NCBI GenBank assembly: GCA_000171875.1
Contig: ABHI01000003.1
Location: forward strand, 186,001-250,000
DNA: 64,000 bases
Source: Flavobacteriales bacterium ALC-1
GTDB lineage: Bacteria > Bacteroidota > Bacteroidia > Flavobacteriales > Flavobacteriaceae
Direction: 5' to 3'
The position numbers and the translations under genes are program-made. This document shows positions 51,943 to 60,522 of the stretch, one piece after another (positions within the stretch are counted from its first letter, which is position 1; the number at the start of each line of letters is the position of its first letter). A model generated the notes under the pieces. The model made no database searches, was not told the origin of the DNA, and was given only the letters and a program-made list of their open reading frames with translations.

Positions 51943-51989
51943 TATATTTGTCTCGATTTAATTTTATAAACTAAATCGAGATTTTTTTT
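51943..51989 (+). terminator. Terminator overlapping a -7 promoter box
   Basis: The arm TCTCGATTTA (51951-51960) pairs with TAAATCGAGA (51972-51981) and eight T residues follow, ending directly at the ATG of the aminotransferase gene. A consensus -7 box TATATTTG lies at 51943-51950, placing the start of the new transcript inside the left arm. Confidence 0.75.
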
Positions 51990-52841
51990 ATGGTGAATTT
52001 TAATGGAAAACTTCTAACTCAAAGCGATTCTAAACTCAATATCGAGAATAGAGGTTATAAATATGGTGATGCGCTTTTTGAAACACTAAAAGTAGTCAAT
52101 GGTAAAATCTTTTTTTGGGAAGATCACTATTTTAGATTGATGGCGTCTATGCGTATTCTTAGAATGGATATTCCTATGAATTTTACAATGGAATTTCTTG
52201 AAGCAGAAATCTTAAAAACTTTAGAGGTTAATGAATTATTAAATGCTTCTGCTCGTGTTCGATTAAATGTGGATAGAGGAGAAGGAGGGAAATATTTGCC
52301 TTCTACTGATACTATAGTTAGCTATAATATCATTGCAGAGTCACACGATAATCCATTCTATACTATAGATACTGTGAGTACTTATGTTGTCGATTTGTAT
52401 AAGGATTATTATATGGCACCAGGATTACTATCTGGTTTAAAATCTAACAATAAAGCTATTCAGGTTATTGGTAGTATTTATGCTAAAGAAAATGATTTAG
52501 ATAATTGTTTAGTACTAAACACTAATAAAAGTGTATTAGAAGCACTTAATGGAAACCTGTTTTTAGTTAAAGGGGATAAAATTAAAACACCTCCATTAGA
52601 AGATGGCTGTCTAAAAGGAGTAATGCGAAAGCAAATATTAGAAATATTAGCGAAAGATGTAAATCTATTTGTTGAAGAGGCTTCAATTAGTCCTTTTGAA
52701 CTTCAAAAAGCAGATGAATTATTTATAACTAATGTTATTAAAGGAATTGTACCAATTACGCAATATCGTAAAAAGCGTTATGATAATGATTTTGCACAAA
52801 AAGTTGTTGGAAAATTGAACGCTAAGTTGCGTTTGGTTTAA
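51990..52841 (+). CDS. Aminotransferase class IV (PLP fold type IV)
   Basis: 283 residues. RGYKYGDALFETLKV is the family N-terminal block, SGLKSNNKAIQ carries the PLP lysine region, and ELFITNVIKGIVPI is the phosphate-side segment. Members include branched-chain and D-amino acid aminotransferases and aminodeoxychorismate lyase (PabC); the size and the GDALFETLKV block leave PabC-like or DAT-like both possible. The gene converges on the YqgE gene, and their stop codons share TTAA at 52838-52841. Confidence 0.85.
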   Translation: MVNFNGKLLTQSDSKLNIENRGYKYGDALFETLKVVNGKIFFWEDHYFRLMASMRILRMDIPMNFTMEFLEAEILKTLEVNELLNASARVRLNVDRGEGGKYLPSTDTIVSYNIIAESHDNPFYTIDTVSTYVVDLYKDYYMAPGLLSGLKSNNKAIQVIGSIYAKENDLDNCLVLNTNKSVLEALNGNLFLVKGDKIKTPPLEDGCLKGVMRKQILEILAKDVNLFVEEASISPFELQKADELFITNVIKGIVPITQYRKKRYDNDFAQKVVGKLNAKLRLV

Positions 52842-53401
52842 TTGTAACTTGGGTTTTCAGGTGCATTAGACCAAATACTGTAATCACCCCCAAGTTCTAG
52901 CATTTTTTCTCGCCAAAATGAATTACAGCTTTTAGATATAATTTCATTATTGTAAACATTCTCTGAAACTAGCCAAGCATTAGATTGAAGCTCGTTATCT
53001 AATTGTTGTTCGTCCCAACCAGAATAACCTAAAAAGAAACGAATATCATCTTGTGATATCTGATCATCATTGATGAGGTTAAGTACAACACTAAAATCAC
53101 CTCCCCAAAAAATACCATTAGATATTTCTATACTATTTGGAATCAATTCTGGTGATTTATGAATAAAGTAGAGATTGTCTTGTTCTACAGGACCTCCATT
53201 ATAAACTGTAAATTCGGATTCTGTACCTTCTATAAGGTCTTTAAGGTTGTAATTTAGAGGCTTGTTTAAGATAAACCCAACAGATCCTAATGCATTATGA
53301 TCTGCTAACAGAATCACAGCACGATTAAATGATATGTCACCGATAATAGATGGTTCGGCAATTAGTAAATTGCCTTTTTCGGGCTTTGTCATCTTTTTCA
53401 A
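52838..53401 (-). CDS. YqgE/AlgH-family protein
   Basis: 187 residues. GNLLIAEPSIIGDISFNRAVILLADH is the family N-terminal block, followed by GSVGFILNKPL, VYNGGPVEQDNLYFIH and FFLGYSGWDEQQLDNEL. The structure of the family is known but its biochemical role is not. The old name AlgH refers to alginate regulation in Pseudomonas; this copy lies in background synteny next to HU and is not part of the alginate locus. Confidence 0.9.
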   Translation of the reverse strand: MKKMTKPEKGNLLIAEPSIIGDISFNRAVILLADHNALGSVGFILNKPLNYNLKDLIEGTESEFTVYNGGPVEQDNLYFIHKSPELIPNSIEISNGIFWGGDFSVVLNLINDDQISQDDIRFFLGYSGWDEQQLDNELQSNAWLVSENVYNNEIISKSCNSFWREKMLELGGDYSIWSNAPENPSYN

Positions 53402-53472
53402 CTCCTTTTATTACTACTAAAACTAGAGTATTTTTCTTTAAAAAGCAACTTAATGTCTTTAAAAATGCAAAA

Positions 53473-53500
53473 CAAAAAAAGCCTGCTCAATGAGCAGGCT
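53473..53500 (-). terminator. Terminator of HU gene
   Basis: AGCCTGCTCA (53480-53489) and TGAGCAGGCT (53491-53500) form a near-perfect hairpin. On the minus strand it is followed by seven T residues, 23 bases past the HU stop. Confidence 0.88.
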
Positions 53501-53523
53501 CTGTATTTTCAACAAAAAATGTC

Positions 53524-53796
53524 TTAGTTTACAGCACTACTTAAGTCAGAACCTGCCTTAAATTTTACTACATTTTTTGCTTTAATTTTAATAGTCTTTC
53601 CAGTTTGTGGGTTTCTTCCATCTCTTGCAGCTCTTCTAGAAACTGACCAAGAACCAAATCCTACTAAAGATACTCTGTTACCTTTTTGTAAAGATCCTTC
53701 GATATCAACTAATAAAGAGTCTAATGCTTTTTTCGCTGCAGCCTTTGTGATTCCAGCATTCTCTGCCATTCCGTTGATTAAATCTGTTTTGTTCAT
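53524..53796 (-). CDS. hup: HU-family DNA-binding protein
   Basis: 90 residues, the usual HU length. It starts MNKTDLINGMAENAGITKAAAKKALDSLL, has the hydrophobic core VSLVGFGSWSV, and ends in the arm-and-tail sequence RRAARDGRNPQTGKTIKI and NVVKFKAGSDL, with the GRNPQTG DNA-intercalating turn. It compacts and bends DNA as a dimer. It is a single-gene unit with a consensus Bacteroidota promoter and a strong terminator, consistent with high expression. Confidence 0.96.
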   Translation of the reverse strand: MNKTDLINGMAENAGITKAAAKKALDSLLVDIEGSLQKGNRVSLVGFGSWSVSRRAARDGRNPQTGKTIKIKAKNVVKFKAGSDLSSAVN

Positions 53797-53859
53797 AAAT
53801 ATTAAATTTAAATTGTTAAAAATTCGGTTTTTAAAAATTAGTAGTTAAAAATCCGTACA

Positions 53860-53889
53860 CAAAATTATTAGGAATATTAAGCTACGCAA
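53860..53889 (-). promoter_or_regulatory. Promoter of HU gene
   Basis: Minus strand TTG (53887-53889), 19-base spacer, TAATTTTG (53860-53867): an exact fit to the Bacteroidota consensus, about 65 bases before the ATG. Confidence 0.7.
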
Positions 53890-53992
53890 GTAATAGCAAG
53901 GGAAAAAGGGCTTTTTGTTAATAACTTATAGCATTTGTTAATAAAGGCATGCATTTTATCGGATTTTTTACAAAACCAATGATAATAAGGGT

Positions 53993-54952
53993 TTACAGCA
54001 GTTTTGCCGATTTTGAAAAATGAAACCCGTTTAAAAGCGATTTTACATCCATTTTTCGTTTACCTGGAAGTTGAATTTCCTTAATATTAATGTAGCCTTC
54101 TTTACAAGCGACTTTTAGTTCTTCTTTTGTAGCTATAATAAAACCAGCATCATAGTTATGCTTTTCAGTTAACTTTTCGATAGCATATATTTTTATAGTA
54201 AGCAATTCCTTTTCTTTATTATCTAGAAAGCACCAAGCAGTTGGAAATGGATTTAGACCACGTATCTTATTATATATAGTGTCAATAGATTGTGTCCAAT
54301 CTATTTTGCAATTATCGCGATTGAGTTTGTAGGCCGTTTTTAAATCTTCAGATTGAGGCTGAATTTCTGTACTTACTGAGTCTGTTTCTATTTGTTCTAC
54401 AGTTTTAATAACTAATTGACTTCCAATACTCATCAGTTCATCATGGAGATCGCCAACAGTTGTTTCTTCTGCTATGCTAGTCTCATCACTTAAAATAATA
54501 GCCCCAGTGTCAATTTTTTCATCAATAAAAAATGTGGTGACTCCAGTTTTTGTTTCACCATTAATAATAGCCCAATGTATTGGTGCTGCTCCTCTGTATT
54601 GCGGTAATAATGATGCGTGTAAATTAAATGTCCCATATTCTGGCATTTGCCAAACCACTTTCGGTAACATTCTAAAGGCTACTATAATTTGTAGGTTAGC
54701 ATTTAAAGCTTTCAGTTCTTCAATAAAACTTTCGGCTTTTAAATTTTTAGGCTGTAAAACATTTAAGTTGTGCTCTAATGCAAATTGTTTTACAGCAGAC
54801 GCTCTTAACTTTTGCCCACGACCAGCTTTACGGTCTGGTGCCGTAATCACACCAACCACATTATAGTTATGATCTAAAAGTGTTTTTAAAGTGGCTACAG
54901 CAAAATCTGGTGTGCCCATAAAAACAATTCGTAAGTCGCGTTTTGTTGTCAT
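53993..54952 (-). CDS. fmt: Methionyl-tRNA formyltransferase
   Basis: 319 residues. The N-terminal formyl-transfer domain starts RIVFMGTPDFAVATLK, with the family motif NLHASLLPQYRGAAPIHWAI and the following DTGAII; the C-terminal OB-like domain starts near AWCFLDNKEKELLTIKIY. It formylates initiator methionyl-tRNA with 10-formyl-THF. Its ATG overlaps the recQ stop (ATGA on the minus strand), so it is the last gene of a three-gene operon AAA ATPase-recQ-fmt. Confidence 0.95.
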   Translation of the reverse strand: MTTKRDLRIVFMGTPDFAVATLKTLLDHNYNVVGVITAPDRKAGRGQKLRASAVKQFALEHNLNVLQPKNLKAESFIEELKALNANLQIIVAFRMLPKVVWQMPEYGTFNLHASLLPQYRGAAPIHWAIINGETKTGVTTFFIDEKIDTGAIILSDETSIAEETTVGDLHDELMSIGSQLVIKTVEQIETDSVSTEIQPQSEDLKTAYKLNRDNCKIDWTQSIDTIYNKIRGLNPFPTAWCFLDNKEKELLTIKIYAIEKLTEKHNYDAGFIIATKEELKVACKEGYINIKEIQLPGKRKMDVKSLLNGFHFSKSAKLL

Positions 54953-56844
54953 ATAATGATGTAAGTATTTGCTGAAGTTATTTTTATTTTTCGAATTTCT
55001 ATGAGTTCCGAGAGGCTTTTTAATAGGTCTTTTTCAGTACATTTTATGGCTTGTAATAATTGTCGCGAAGATAAAGCTTCAGTTTGTAATGCCTCTAAAA
55101 TTTTATTTGAAAGATCTACTTTTTTATTCGTGCTTATTTCAGAATTATTAGTGATGCAAACCGAACATTTACCACAAATTTCTTTAGTGCCTTCACCAAA
55201 ATAAGAGAGCAATTGCTGACTTCTACATACAGAATCATTTTTAATGTATTTTATTACAGCTTCAATTTGTTGATGTTTTAAGTTGTGCTGTTGCTCAATG
55301 GTTTTGGCTATTGGATTAATGGTGATATCGTCTTCTCGAGGCTTTAAAAAGGTAATTTCAGAATCTGTATTTGCCATGTTAAGACTAATGACTTCATCTT
55401 TTTCTAAACGTTGCAATTCCTCTATAACTTGTTTTTCAGACAGGTTAGATTTCTGAATAACTAAGTTAAGATTTACTTTAGTATCGTAATCAAAAATGCC
55501 ACCATACGTCCTTAATAATACTTTAACTAAAGTATTGAGTTCTAAATGGGTTTCTAAATATTGAAACAAAACCGCATTTGTTGTTATAAATTGAATTTTA
55601 GTTCTAAAATTAAAATGTTGAGTTAATGTAATAATTGCGTTTCTATCGAGGATAAGCAAAGCATTATATGTTAAGCTAGCTTTGAGTTTATAATCATTAC
55701 AAAAGGATTTAAAATCGAATTGGTGTAGACTATTTTCACCTTCTCCATATGAGATTTGAAAATAGTTACATAGCTTATTGTAAACTGTTTTCACAAAGTT
55801 GACAGATGGCAACGTACTTAAAAATTGACTTCGGAGATGATCTACATCAATATGCTGTTTTAAAACAATAGCACGTGCTAACTTGCCATCGCGACCAGCT
55901 CGACCTGCTTCTTGATAATAACTTTCTAAACTTTCGGGTAAATTGAAATGAATTACGGTTTTTACATTAGCCTTATCAATTCCCATTCCAAAAGCGGTTG
56001 TAGCAACGATTATTTGTTTTTGGTCGTTAGTCCATTGGTATAAACGTTCTTGTTTTTCTTTATTGGTAATACCACCATGGTAAAATGTAGAAGAGAATCC
56101 TTTAGCCTCCAAATAATTATGAATATCTGTCGTTGCTCTTCGATTTCTAACATAGATTATAGACGACCCTTGATGTGTTTTTAAAAGATGTTCTAGCTGA
56201 AATAATTTATCATCTGTATGTATAACATCATAAGCAATGTTAGGTCTTGCAAACGATGCCTTAAATATTTTCGGGTTAACAAAATCTAAATTTTTAGTAA
56301 TATCATCAACGACATCATGTTTTGCAGTAGCAGTTAAAGCAATACAATTAATATGAGGATGCATTTGTCTCAATACACCAATGTTTTTATAAGCTGGTCT
56401 AAAATCATTTCCCCATTGACTAATACAGTGTGCTTCGTCAACAGCTATTAAATTAACTTGCATTTGCTGAATTCGCTCTTGTACTAAAGGCTGAAGTAAG
56501 CGTTCTGGTGAGAGGTACAAAAATTTATAATTACCATAAATACAATTATCTAATTGTGTGTCTAAATCTTTGTAAGACATGCCAGACGTTATAGCAACAG
56601 CTTTTATTCCTTTTATTTTTAAGGTGTTAACTTGGTCTTTCATCAACGCAATTAAGGGAGAAATAACAATACAAATACCATCTTGTATTAAGGCAGGTAT
56701 TTGAAAACAAACAGATTTCCCTCCTCCAGTTGGGAGTAAAGCAAAGGTGTCTTCGCGGTTTAAAACCGAAGTAATAATATCTTCTTGTAGTGGTCTAAAG
56801 GAAGTATGGTTCCAATACCGTTCTAAAACTTCTAAAGGATGCAT
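54949..56844 (-). CDS. recQ: RecQ-family ATP-dependent DNA helicase
   Basis: 631 residues. Superfamily 2 motifs: LPTGGGKSVCFQIPA (motif I), VDEAHCISQWGNDFRP (motif II, DEAH), ALTATA (III), and YYQEAGRAGRDG (VI). The zinc-binding cysteines CGKCSVC mark the RecQ-Ct region. The C-terminal 80 residues look like a winged-helix or HTH_40-type tail instead of a clear HRDC domain. It unwinds DNA 3' to 5' in recombination and fork repair. Its start codon shares one base with the stop of the ATPase gene before it. Confidence 0.93.
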   Translation of the reverse strand: MHPLEVLERYWNHTSFRPLQEDIITSVLNREDTFALLPTGGGKSVCFQIPALIQDGICIVISPLIALMKDQVNTLKIKGIKAVAITSGMSYKDLDTQLDNCIYGNYKFLYLSPERLLQPLVQERIQQMQVNLIAVDEAHCISQWGNDFRPAYKNIGVLRQMHPHINCIALTATAKHDVVDDITKNLDFVNPKIFKASFARPNIAYDVIHTDDKLFQLEHLLKTHQGSSIIYVRNRRATTDIHNYLEAKGFSSTFYHGGITNKEKQERLYQWTNDQKQIIVATTAFGMGIDKANVKTVIHFNLPESLESYYQEAGRAGRDGKLARAIVLKQHIDVDHLRSQFLSTLPSVNFVKTVYNKLCNYFQISYGEGENSLHQFDFKSFCNDYKLKASLTYNALLILDRNAIITLTQHFNFRTKIQFITTNAVLFQYLETHLELNTLVKVLLRTYGGIFDYDTKVNLNLVIQKSNLSEKQVIEELQRLEKDEVISLNMANTDSEITFLKPREDDITINPIAKTIEQQHNLKHQQIEAVIKYIKNDSVCRSQQLLSYFGEGTKEICGKCSVCITNNSEISTNKKVDLSNKILEALQTEALSSRQLLQAIKCTEKDLLKSLSELIEIRKIKITSANTYIII

Positions 56845-57386
56845 TACTGCAAATTTAAGGAGTCTAGAATAAAATCTACTCTATTTTCAATACTACCAAA
56901 CGGTACATCAATCAATTCATATCCAAAACGCTTATAGGTATCTAATAAATGATGATGAATTTCTATGGCTTCTTCAAAATTTTCGTAACGCTCACTATCA
57001 CTAGTAAATATTTCTTGCCAAGGAGCTAAAATAAAAATATGATCATATTTATGAATCTTACAAGCTTCAATAAAATGTTCAGGATAAGTATCTCCAATAA
57101 AATCCATATATGCTAAAACATCTGGCAAGCCTCTATCTAAAAAGATAATGTTTTCAGATTCATTTGAGGCATCAATAAACTGTTGCGTTCGTCCTTCTAG
57201 AAGCTTTTTACTAAATAATAAGGGGTCAGTTAAAAACAGTTGCTCTATGCCATCTTTTCTAGCCTGTAGTGTTACTTGTCGCGAAATTTCATCATAACAA
57301 ATAAAACCACGTTTTTTTAAATGATTTATAATTGATGTTTTTCCAGTTCCAGGACCTCCAGCAATGACGATTTTTTTTGGATTCAA
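56844..57386 (-). CDS. AAA-family ATPase (nucleoside-kinase-like P-loop protein)
   Basis: 180 residues. Walker A GGPGTGKTS (9-17) follows the first strand, then CYDEISRQVTLQARKDG, and a Walker B-like strand IIFLDRGLPDVLAYM. This is the AAA_28 type, similar to the NTPase part of NadR-like and other small kinases; the substrate is unknown. It leads the operon with recQ and fmt on the minus strand and is divergent from the DUF493 gene. Confidence 0.82.
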   Translation of the reverse strand: MNPKKIVIAGGPGTGKTSIINHLKKRGFICYDEISRQVTLQARKDGIEQLFLTDPLLFSKKLLEGRTQQFIDASNESENIIFLDRGLPDVLAYMDFIGDTYPEHFIEACKIHKYDHIFILAPWQEIFTSDSERYENFEEAIEIHHHLLDTYKRFGYELIDVPFGSIENRVDFILDSLNLQ

Positions 57387-57451
57387 ATTGGCAGTATTTT
57401 TGCAGTAAAATTCGTGATAAAGATAAGATAGAAAAATGTAAAGTTAAATGT

Positions 57452-57459
57452 ATCTTTGC
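57452..57459 (+). promoter_or_regulatory. -7 promoter box of DUF493 gene
   Basis: TATCTTTG fits TAnnTTTG and lies 17 bases before the ATG at 57477. No clear -33 box is seen at the expected distance. Confidence 0.5.
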
Positions 57460-57476
57460 AATTGAAAAAATTTACC

Positions 57477-57770
57477 ATGGATAGTTCTAAGAAGACAGAC
57501 GAATTTTACGAAAAACTAAAGGCACAACTCTACGATACAGCACTATGGCCTTCAGAATATCTCTATAAGTTTATAGTAATTTCTAAAGGTACCGGAATTG
57601 CAGATATTGAAAATCTTTTTAATGATTTAGGTGCTGTTATAAATACTAATGAGTCTAAAAACGGAAAATACACAAGTGTATCTATTAATGTAAGAATGAA
57701 AAACCCTGAAGCAGTTATATCTAAATATAAGGAAGTAGCTGAAAATGTTGAAGGTGTAATTTCCCTTTAA
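57477..57770 (+). CDS. DUF493 (YbeD-like) protein
   Basis: 97 residues from the ATG at 57477 (MDSSKKTDEFYEKLK); upstream in-frame codons overlap the promoter. It has the ferredoxin-like ACT-type fold of DUF493/YbeD: LWPSEYLYKFIVISKG, NLFNDLGAVINT and a closing YTSVSINVRMKNPEAVISKY. In E. coli the homologue lies by lipoate genes; the function is unknown. It is followed by the DUF4290 gene. Confidence 0.83.
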   Translation: MDSSKKTDEFYEKLKAQLYDTALWPSEYLYKFIVISKGTGIADIENLFNDLGAVINTNESKNGKYTSVSINVRMKNPEAVISKYKEVAENVEGVISL

Positions 57771-57861
57771 AAACACTTTTTAAATTCTTATTTTTTTGTA
57801 CTTTGCAGCAAAACCTAAAGACTACAGGTTTTATAAACGATATACTACACATTTTACAATT

Positions 57862-58512
57862 TTGATTGACGATTTAGAATACAACACAGAGCGCGAGCAT
57901 TTAATTATACCAGAATATGGACGTCATCTACAAAAGATGATTAATTATGCCAAGTCTCGCGAAACGAAAGAAGAACGAAACAAGGTAGCTAAAGCTATAA
58001 TCTCAGTAATGGGAAATCTACAGCCACACTTAAGAGATGTGCCAGATTTTCAACACAAATTATGGGATCAACTTTTTATAATGTCTAATTTTGATATTGA
58101 TGTAGATTCACCTTACGGTGAACCTTCAAAAGAAGAAATACAAGCTAGACCAGAGCCTTTAAAATATCCTCAAAACCATCCCAAATACCGTTTTTATGGT
58201 AACAATATAAAAACAATGATAGATGTTGCAGTAGGTTGGGAAGAGGGTGAATTAAAGGAAGCCTTAAAATTTACTATAGCTAACCACATGAAGAAATGTT
58301 TCCTTAATTGGAATAAAGATACGGTTGAAGATGCTGTAATTTTTGATCACTTATATGAATTGTCTGATGGAAAATTAGATCTTAAGAATAGTGAAGAAGG
58401 TTTAAGTGATTCTTCTAGTTTGATGCGTGCCAAGTCTAAGTATGGAGGTAAAAGTAATTCAAACAAGAAGAGCAATAAGAAAAAATATTCCAATAACAGA
58501 AAACGTTACTAA
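57862..58512 (+). CDS. DUF4290-family protein
   Basis: 216 residues if translation starts at the TTG at 57862 (then MIDDLEYNTEREHLIIPEYGRHLQKMI, the usual family start); the frame is open back to a TTG at 57796, but that part overlaps promoter-like sequence and does not look conserved. The middle has HPKYRFYGNNIKTMIDVAVGWEEGE, and the last 30 residues are a Lys/Ser/Asn-rich tail. DUF4290 is conserved in Bacteroidota, usually directly before murA as here (gap of six bases). The function is unknown. Confidence 0.82.
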   Translation: MIDDLEYNTEREHLIIPEYGRHLQKMINYAKSRETKEERNKVAKAIISVMGNLQPHLRDVPDFQHKLWDQLFIMSNFDIDVDSPYGEPSKEEIQARPEPLKYPQNHPKYRFYGNNIKTMIDVAVGWEEGELKEALKFTIANHMKKCFLNWNKDTVEDAVIFDHLYELSDGKLDLKNSEEGLSDSSSLMRAKSKYGGKSNSNKKSNKKKYSNNRKRY

Positions 58513-58518
58513 CAACGT

Positions 58519-59835
58519 ATGGGAACATTCAAAATTGAAGGAGGCCACCAATTAAAAGGAAAAATTCAGCCTCAAGGAGCAAAAAACGAAGCTTTACAAA
58601 TCTTATGCGCAGTGCTTTTAACTGCCGAAGAAATTAAGATAGATAACATTCCAGACATCATCGATGTTAATAAACTCATAGCTTTATTAAAAAAATTAGG
58701 GGTTAAAATTGAGAAACTTGGAAGCGGTTCATATTCATTCAAGGCAGACGAGGTTAATTTAAAGTATTTAGAATCGAATGAATTTAAAGAAGATGGAAAA
58801 GGATTGAGAGGTTCTATAATGATTGTAGGACCTTTATTAGCACGTTTTGGAAAAGGATATATTCCTAAGCCTGGAGGTGATAAAATTGGTCGTCGTCGTT
58901 TAGATACACATTTTGAAGGTTTTATAAATCTTGGAGCAAAATTTAGATATAATAAAGAAGATTTATTCTATGGAGTAGAAGCAGACCGATTAAAAGGTGC
59001 TTATATGCTTTTAGATGAAGCTTCAGTAACTGGTACTGCAAATATTGTTATGGCAGCTGTTTTAGCTGAAGGTACGACTACAATCTATAATGCAGCATGC
59101 GAACCATATTTACAACAATTATGTAAGATGCTAAACCGAATGGGAGCAAAAATCTCTGGTGTTGGTTCTAATATGCTAATTATCGAAGGTGTTGATTCTC
59201 TTGGAGGAACAAACCATAGAATGTTACCAGATATGATTGAAATTGGTAGTTGGATTGGTCTGGCTGCTATGACAAAAAGTGAATTAACCATTACTAATGT
59301 AAGTTGGGATGATTTGGGTCAAATACCTAACGTATTTAGAAAAATAGGAATCACTGTAGAGCGTCGAGGAGATGATATCCATATACCTGCTCATAAAGAT
59401 GGTTATGAAGTGCAGAATTATATAGATGGTTCAATTTTAACGATTGCTGATGCACCATGGCCAGGATTTACACCAGATTTATTAAGTATCATTTTAACAG
59501 TTTTAACCCAAGCAAGAGGAAGTGCAGTAGTACACCAAAAAATGTTTGAAAGCCGTTTGTTCTTTGTTGATAAATTAATAGATATGGGAGCAAAAATTAT
59601 TCTTTGCGATCCGCACAGAGCTACGATTATTGGTCACGATTTTAAATCGCAATTAAAAGCAACAACAATGACATCGCCAGATATTAGAGCAGGTGTATCG
59701 TTACTAATAGCTGCGTTATCAGCCAAAGGAACATCTGTAATCCATAATATTGAACAGATAGATAGAGGTTACGAAAATATAGACGAACGTTTAAGGGCTA
59801 TTGGAGCTAAGATTGAGCGCGTTGAAGGAAATTAG
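58519..59835 (+). CDS. murA: UDP-N-acetylglucosamine 1-carboxyvinyltransferase
   Basis: 438 residues of the EPSP-synthase fold. K22-N23 (GAKNEALQ) bind UDP-GlcNAc, and GPLLARFGKGYIPKPGG is the conserved loop. At the position of the catalytic cysteine, the residue is Asp121 (PGGDKIGRRRLDTHF). It transfers enolpyruvate from PEP to UDP-GlcNAc, the first committed step of peptidoglycan synthesis. The Cys-to-Asp exchange is known from mycobacteria, Chlamydia and Borrelia, keeps activity and blocks fosfomycin. It follows the DUF4290 gene and ends before a terminator. Confidence 0.95.
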   Translation: MGTFKIEGGHQLKGKIQPQGAKNEALQILCAVLLTAEEIKIDNIPDIIDVNKLIALLKKLGVKIEKLGSGSYSFKADEVNLKYLESNEFKEDGKGLRGSIMIVGPLLARFGKGYIPKPGGDKIGRRRLDTHFEGFINLGAKFRYNKEDLFYGVEADRLKGAYMLLDEASVTGTANIVMAAVLAEGTTTIYNAACEPYLQQLCKMLNRMGAKISGVGSNMLIIEGVDSLGGTNHRMLPDMIEIGSWIGLAAMTKSELTITNVSWDDLGQIPNVFRKIGITVERRGDDIHIPAHKDGYEVQNYIDGSILTIADAPWPGFTPDLLSIILTVLTQARGSAVVHQKMFESRLFFVDKLIDMGAKIILCDPHRATIIGHDFKSQLKATTMTSPDIRAGVSLLIAALSAKGTSVIHNIEQIDRGYENIDERLRAIGAKIERVEGN

Positions 59836-59858
59836 ATTCTCAAAATAATATATGATAT

Positions 59859-59892
59859 AAAAAAAGCTTCAAGTTAAACTTGAAGCTTTTTT
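59859..59892. terminator. Bidirectional terminator between murA and SnoaL-like gene
   Basis: AAAAAAGCTTCAAGT and ACTTGAAGCTTTTTT pair across a three-base loop, with A/T tracts on both sides. It serves the convergent genes murA (+) and the SnoaL-like gene (-). Confidence 0.88.
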
Positions 59893-59914
59893 ACTTTATA
59901 AATGTAATGCGTTA

Positions 59915-60277
59915 CTACTCCATAGAATAGAAATATTGCTCACTAGCAATTTTTCCATCCTTTACTTCATAGACACAAACTTCTTCCATTTTTTGTCTTC
60001 CACGATCCTTAAAAGTACAGTCAAACCCCATTTTAGCAGTAAAGAAGTTTCCGGCAACAACAGGTTCTCCTATTTCACTAGCATGAAAATCTTCAACATT
60101 ATCTAGCCATTCTTTGCTTTTATTCCAAACGTTTTGTCTGCCAGTAATAACTTCTCCAGGCATTCCAGGCATTTCTTTGCTAACTACGTTTTCTGCATAA
60201 AGCTCATTAATGCATTCCAAGTTTTTTCCTTGCTCACACATTTCTTTCCATTTTTTGGCAACATCCCAAGTGCTCAT
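59915..60277 (-). CDS. SnoaL-like/NTF2-family small protein
   Basis: 120 residues of the cone-like NTF2 fold: WDVAKKWKEMCEQGKNLECINELYAENVV at the start, TGRQNVWNKSKEWLDNV, and the closing strands VCVYEVKDGKIASEQYFY. The family covers isomerases, hydrolases and many unassigned proteins. It is a single-gene unit on the minus strand, close to the photolyase operon; a shared stress role is possible but unsupported by sequence. Confidence 0.78.
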   Translation of the reverse strand: MSTWDVAKKWKEMCEQGKNLECINELYAENVVSKEMPGMPGEVITGRQNVWNKSKEWLDNVEDFHASEIGEPVVAGNFFTAKMGFDCTFKDRGRQKMEEVCVYEVKDGKIASEQYFYSME

Positions 60278-60370
60278 ATAATTTTGATTTTTAAATTAGT
60301 AGATTAAAGTTAACTAAAACTTTAAGAAGTTATCTTAAAATTTTGTTAGTATAACTTAATGAGGAAAACA

Positions 60371-60400
60371 AAAAAGCTCCGAGACCAACCGGAGCTTTTT
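60371..60400. terminator. Terminator-like hairpin downstream of photolyase gene
   Basis: AAAAAGCTCCG with CGGAGCTTTTT (11-bp stem, eight-base loop) and flanking A/T tracts. It works in either direction; it most likely ends the minus-strand photolyase operon about 120 bases after its last stop. The spacer between them also has a small hairpin (TAAGACGT/ACGTCTTA). Confidence 0.75.
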
Positions 60401-60522
60401 AAAATTGTTTATTGAAATGGTTATTTCAGTTAAGACGTAAACGTCTTATTAAAGAATAACGTTAATTATTTTGCTTTATTGTGCTATAGTGTTAAAAAAT
60501 TAATATAAATTTTAAAAAACTG

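Noticed and set aside
52838..53401. YqgE/AlgH as part of the alginate system
   Set aside because: The AlgH name is historical; the gene lies outside the repeat-bounded locus, in background synteny with HU and fmt, and shows no operator.
60401..60522. Possible small RNA between the photolyase gene and its terminator
   Set aside because: One short hairpin (TAAGACGT/ACGTCTTA) is present but there is no clear promoter or known RNA family; it is treated as a 3' untranslated region.
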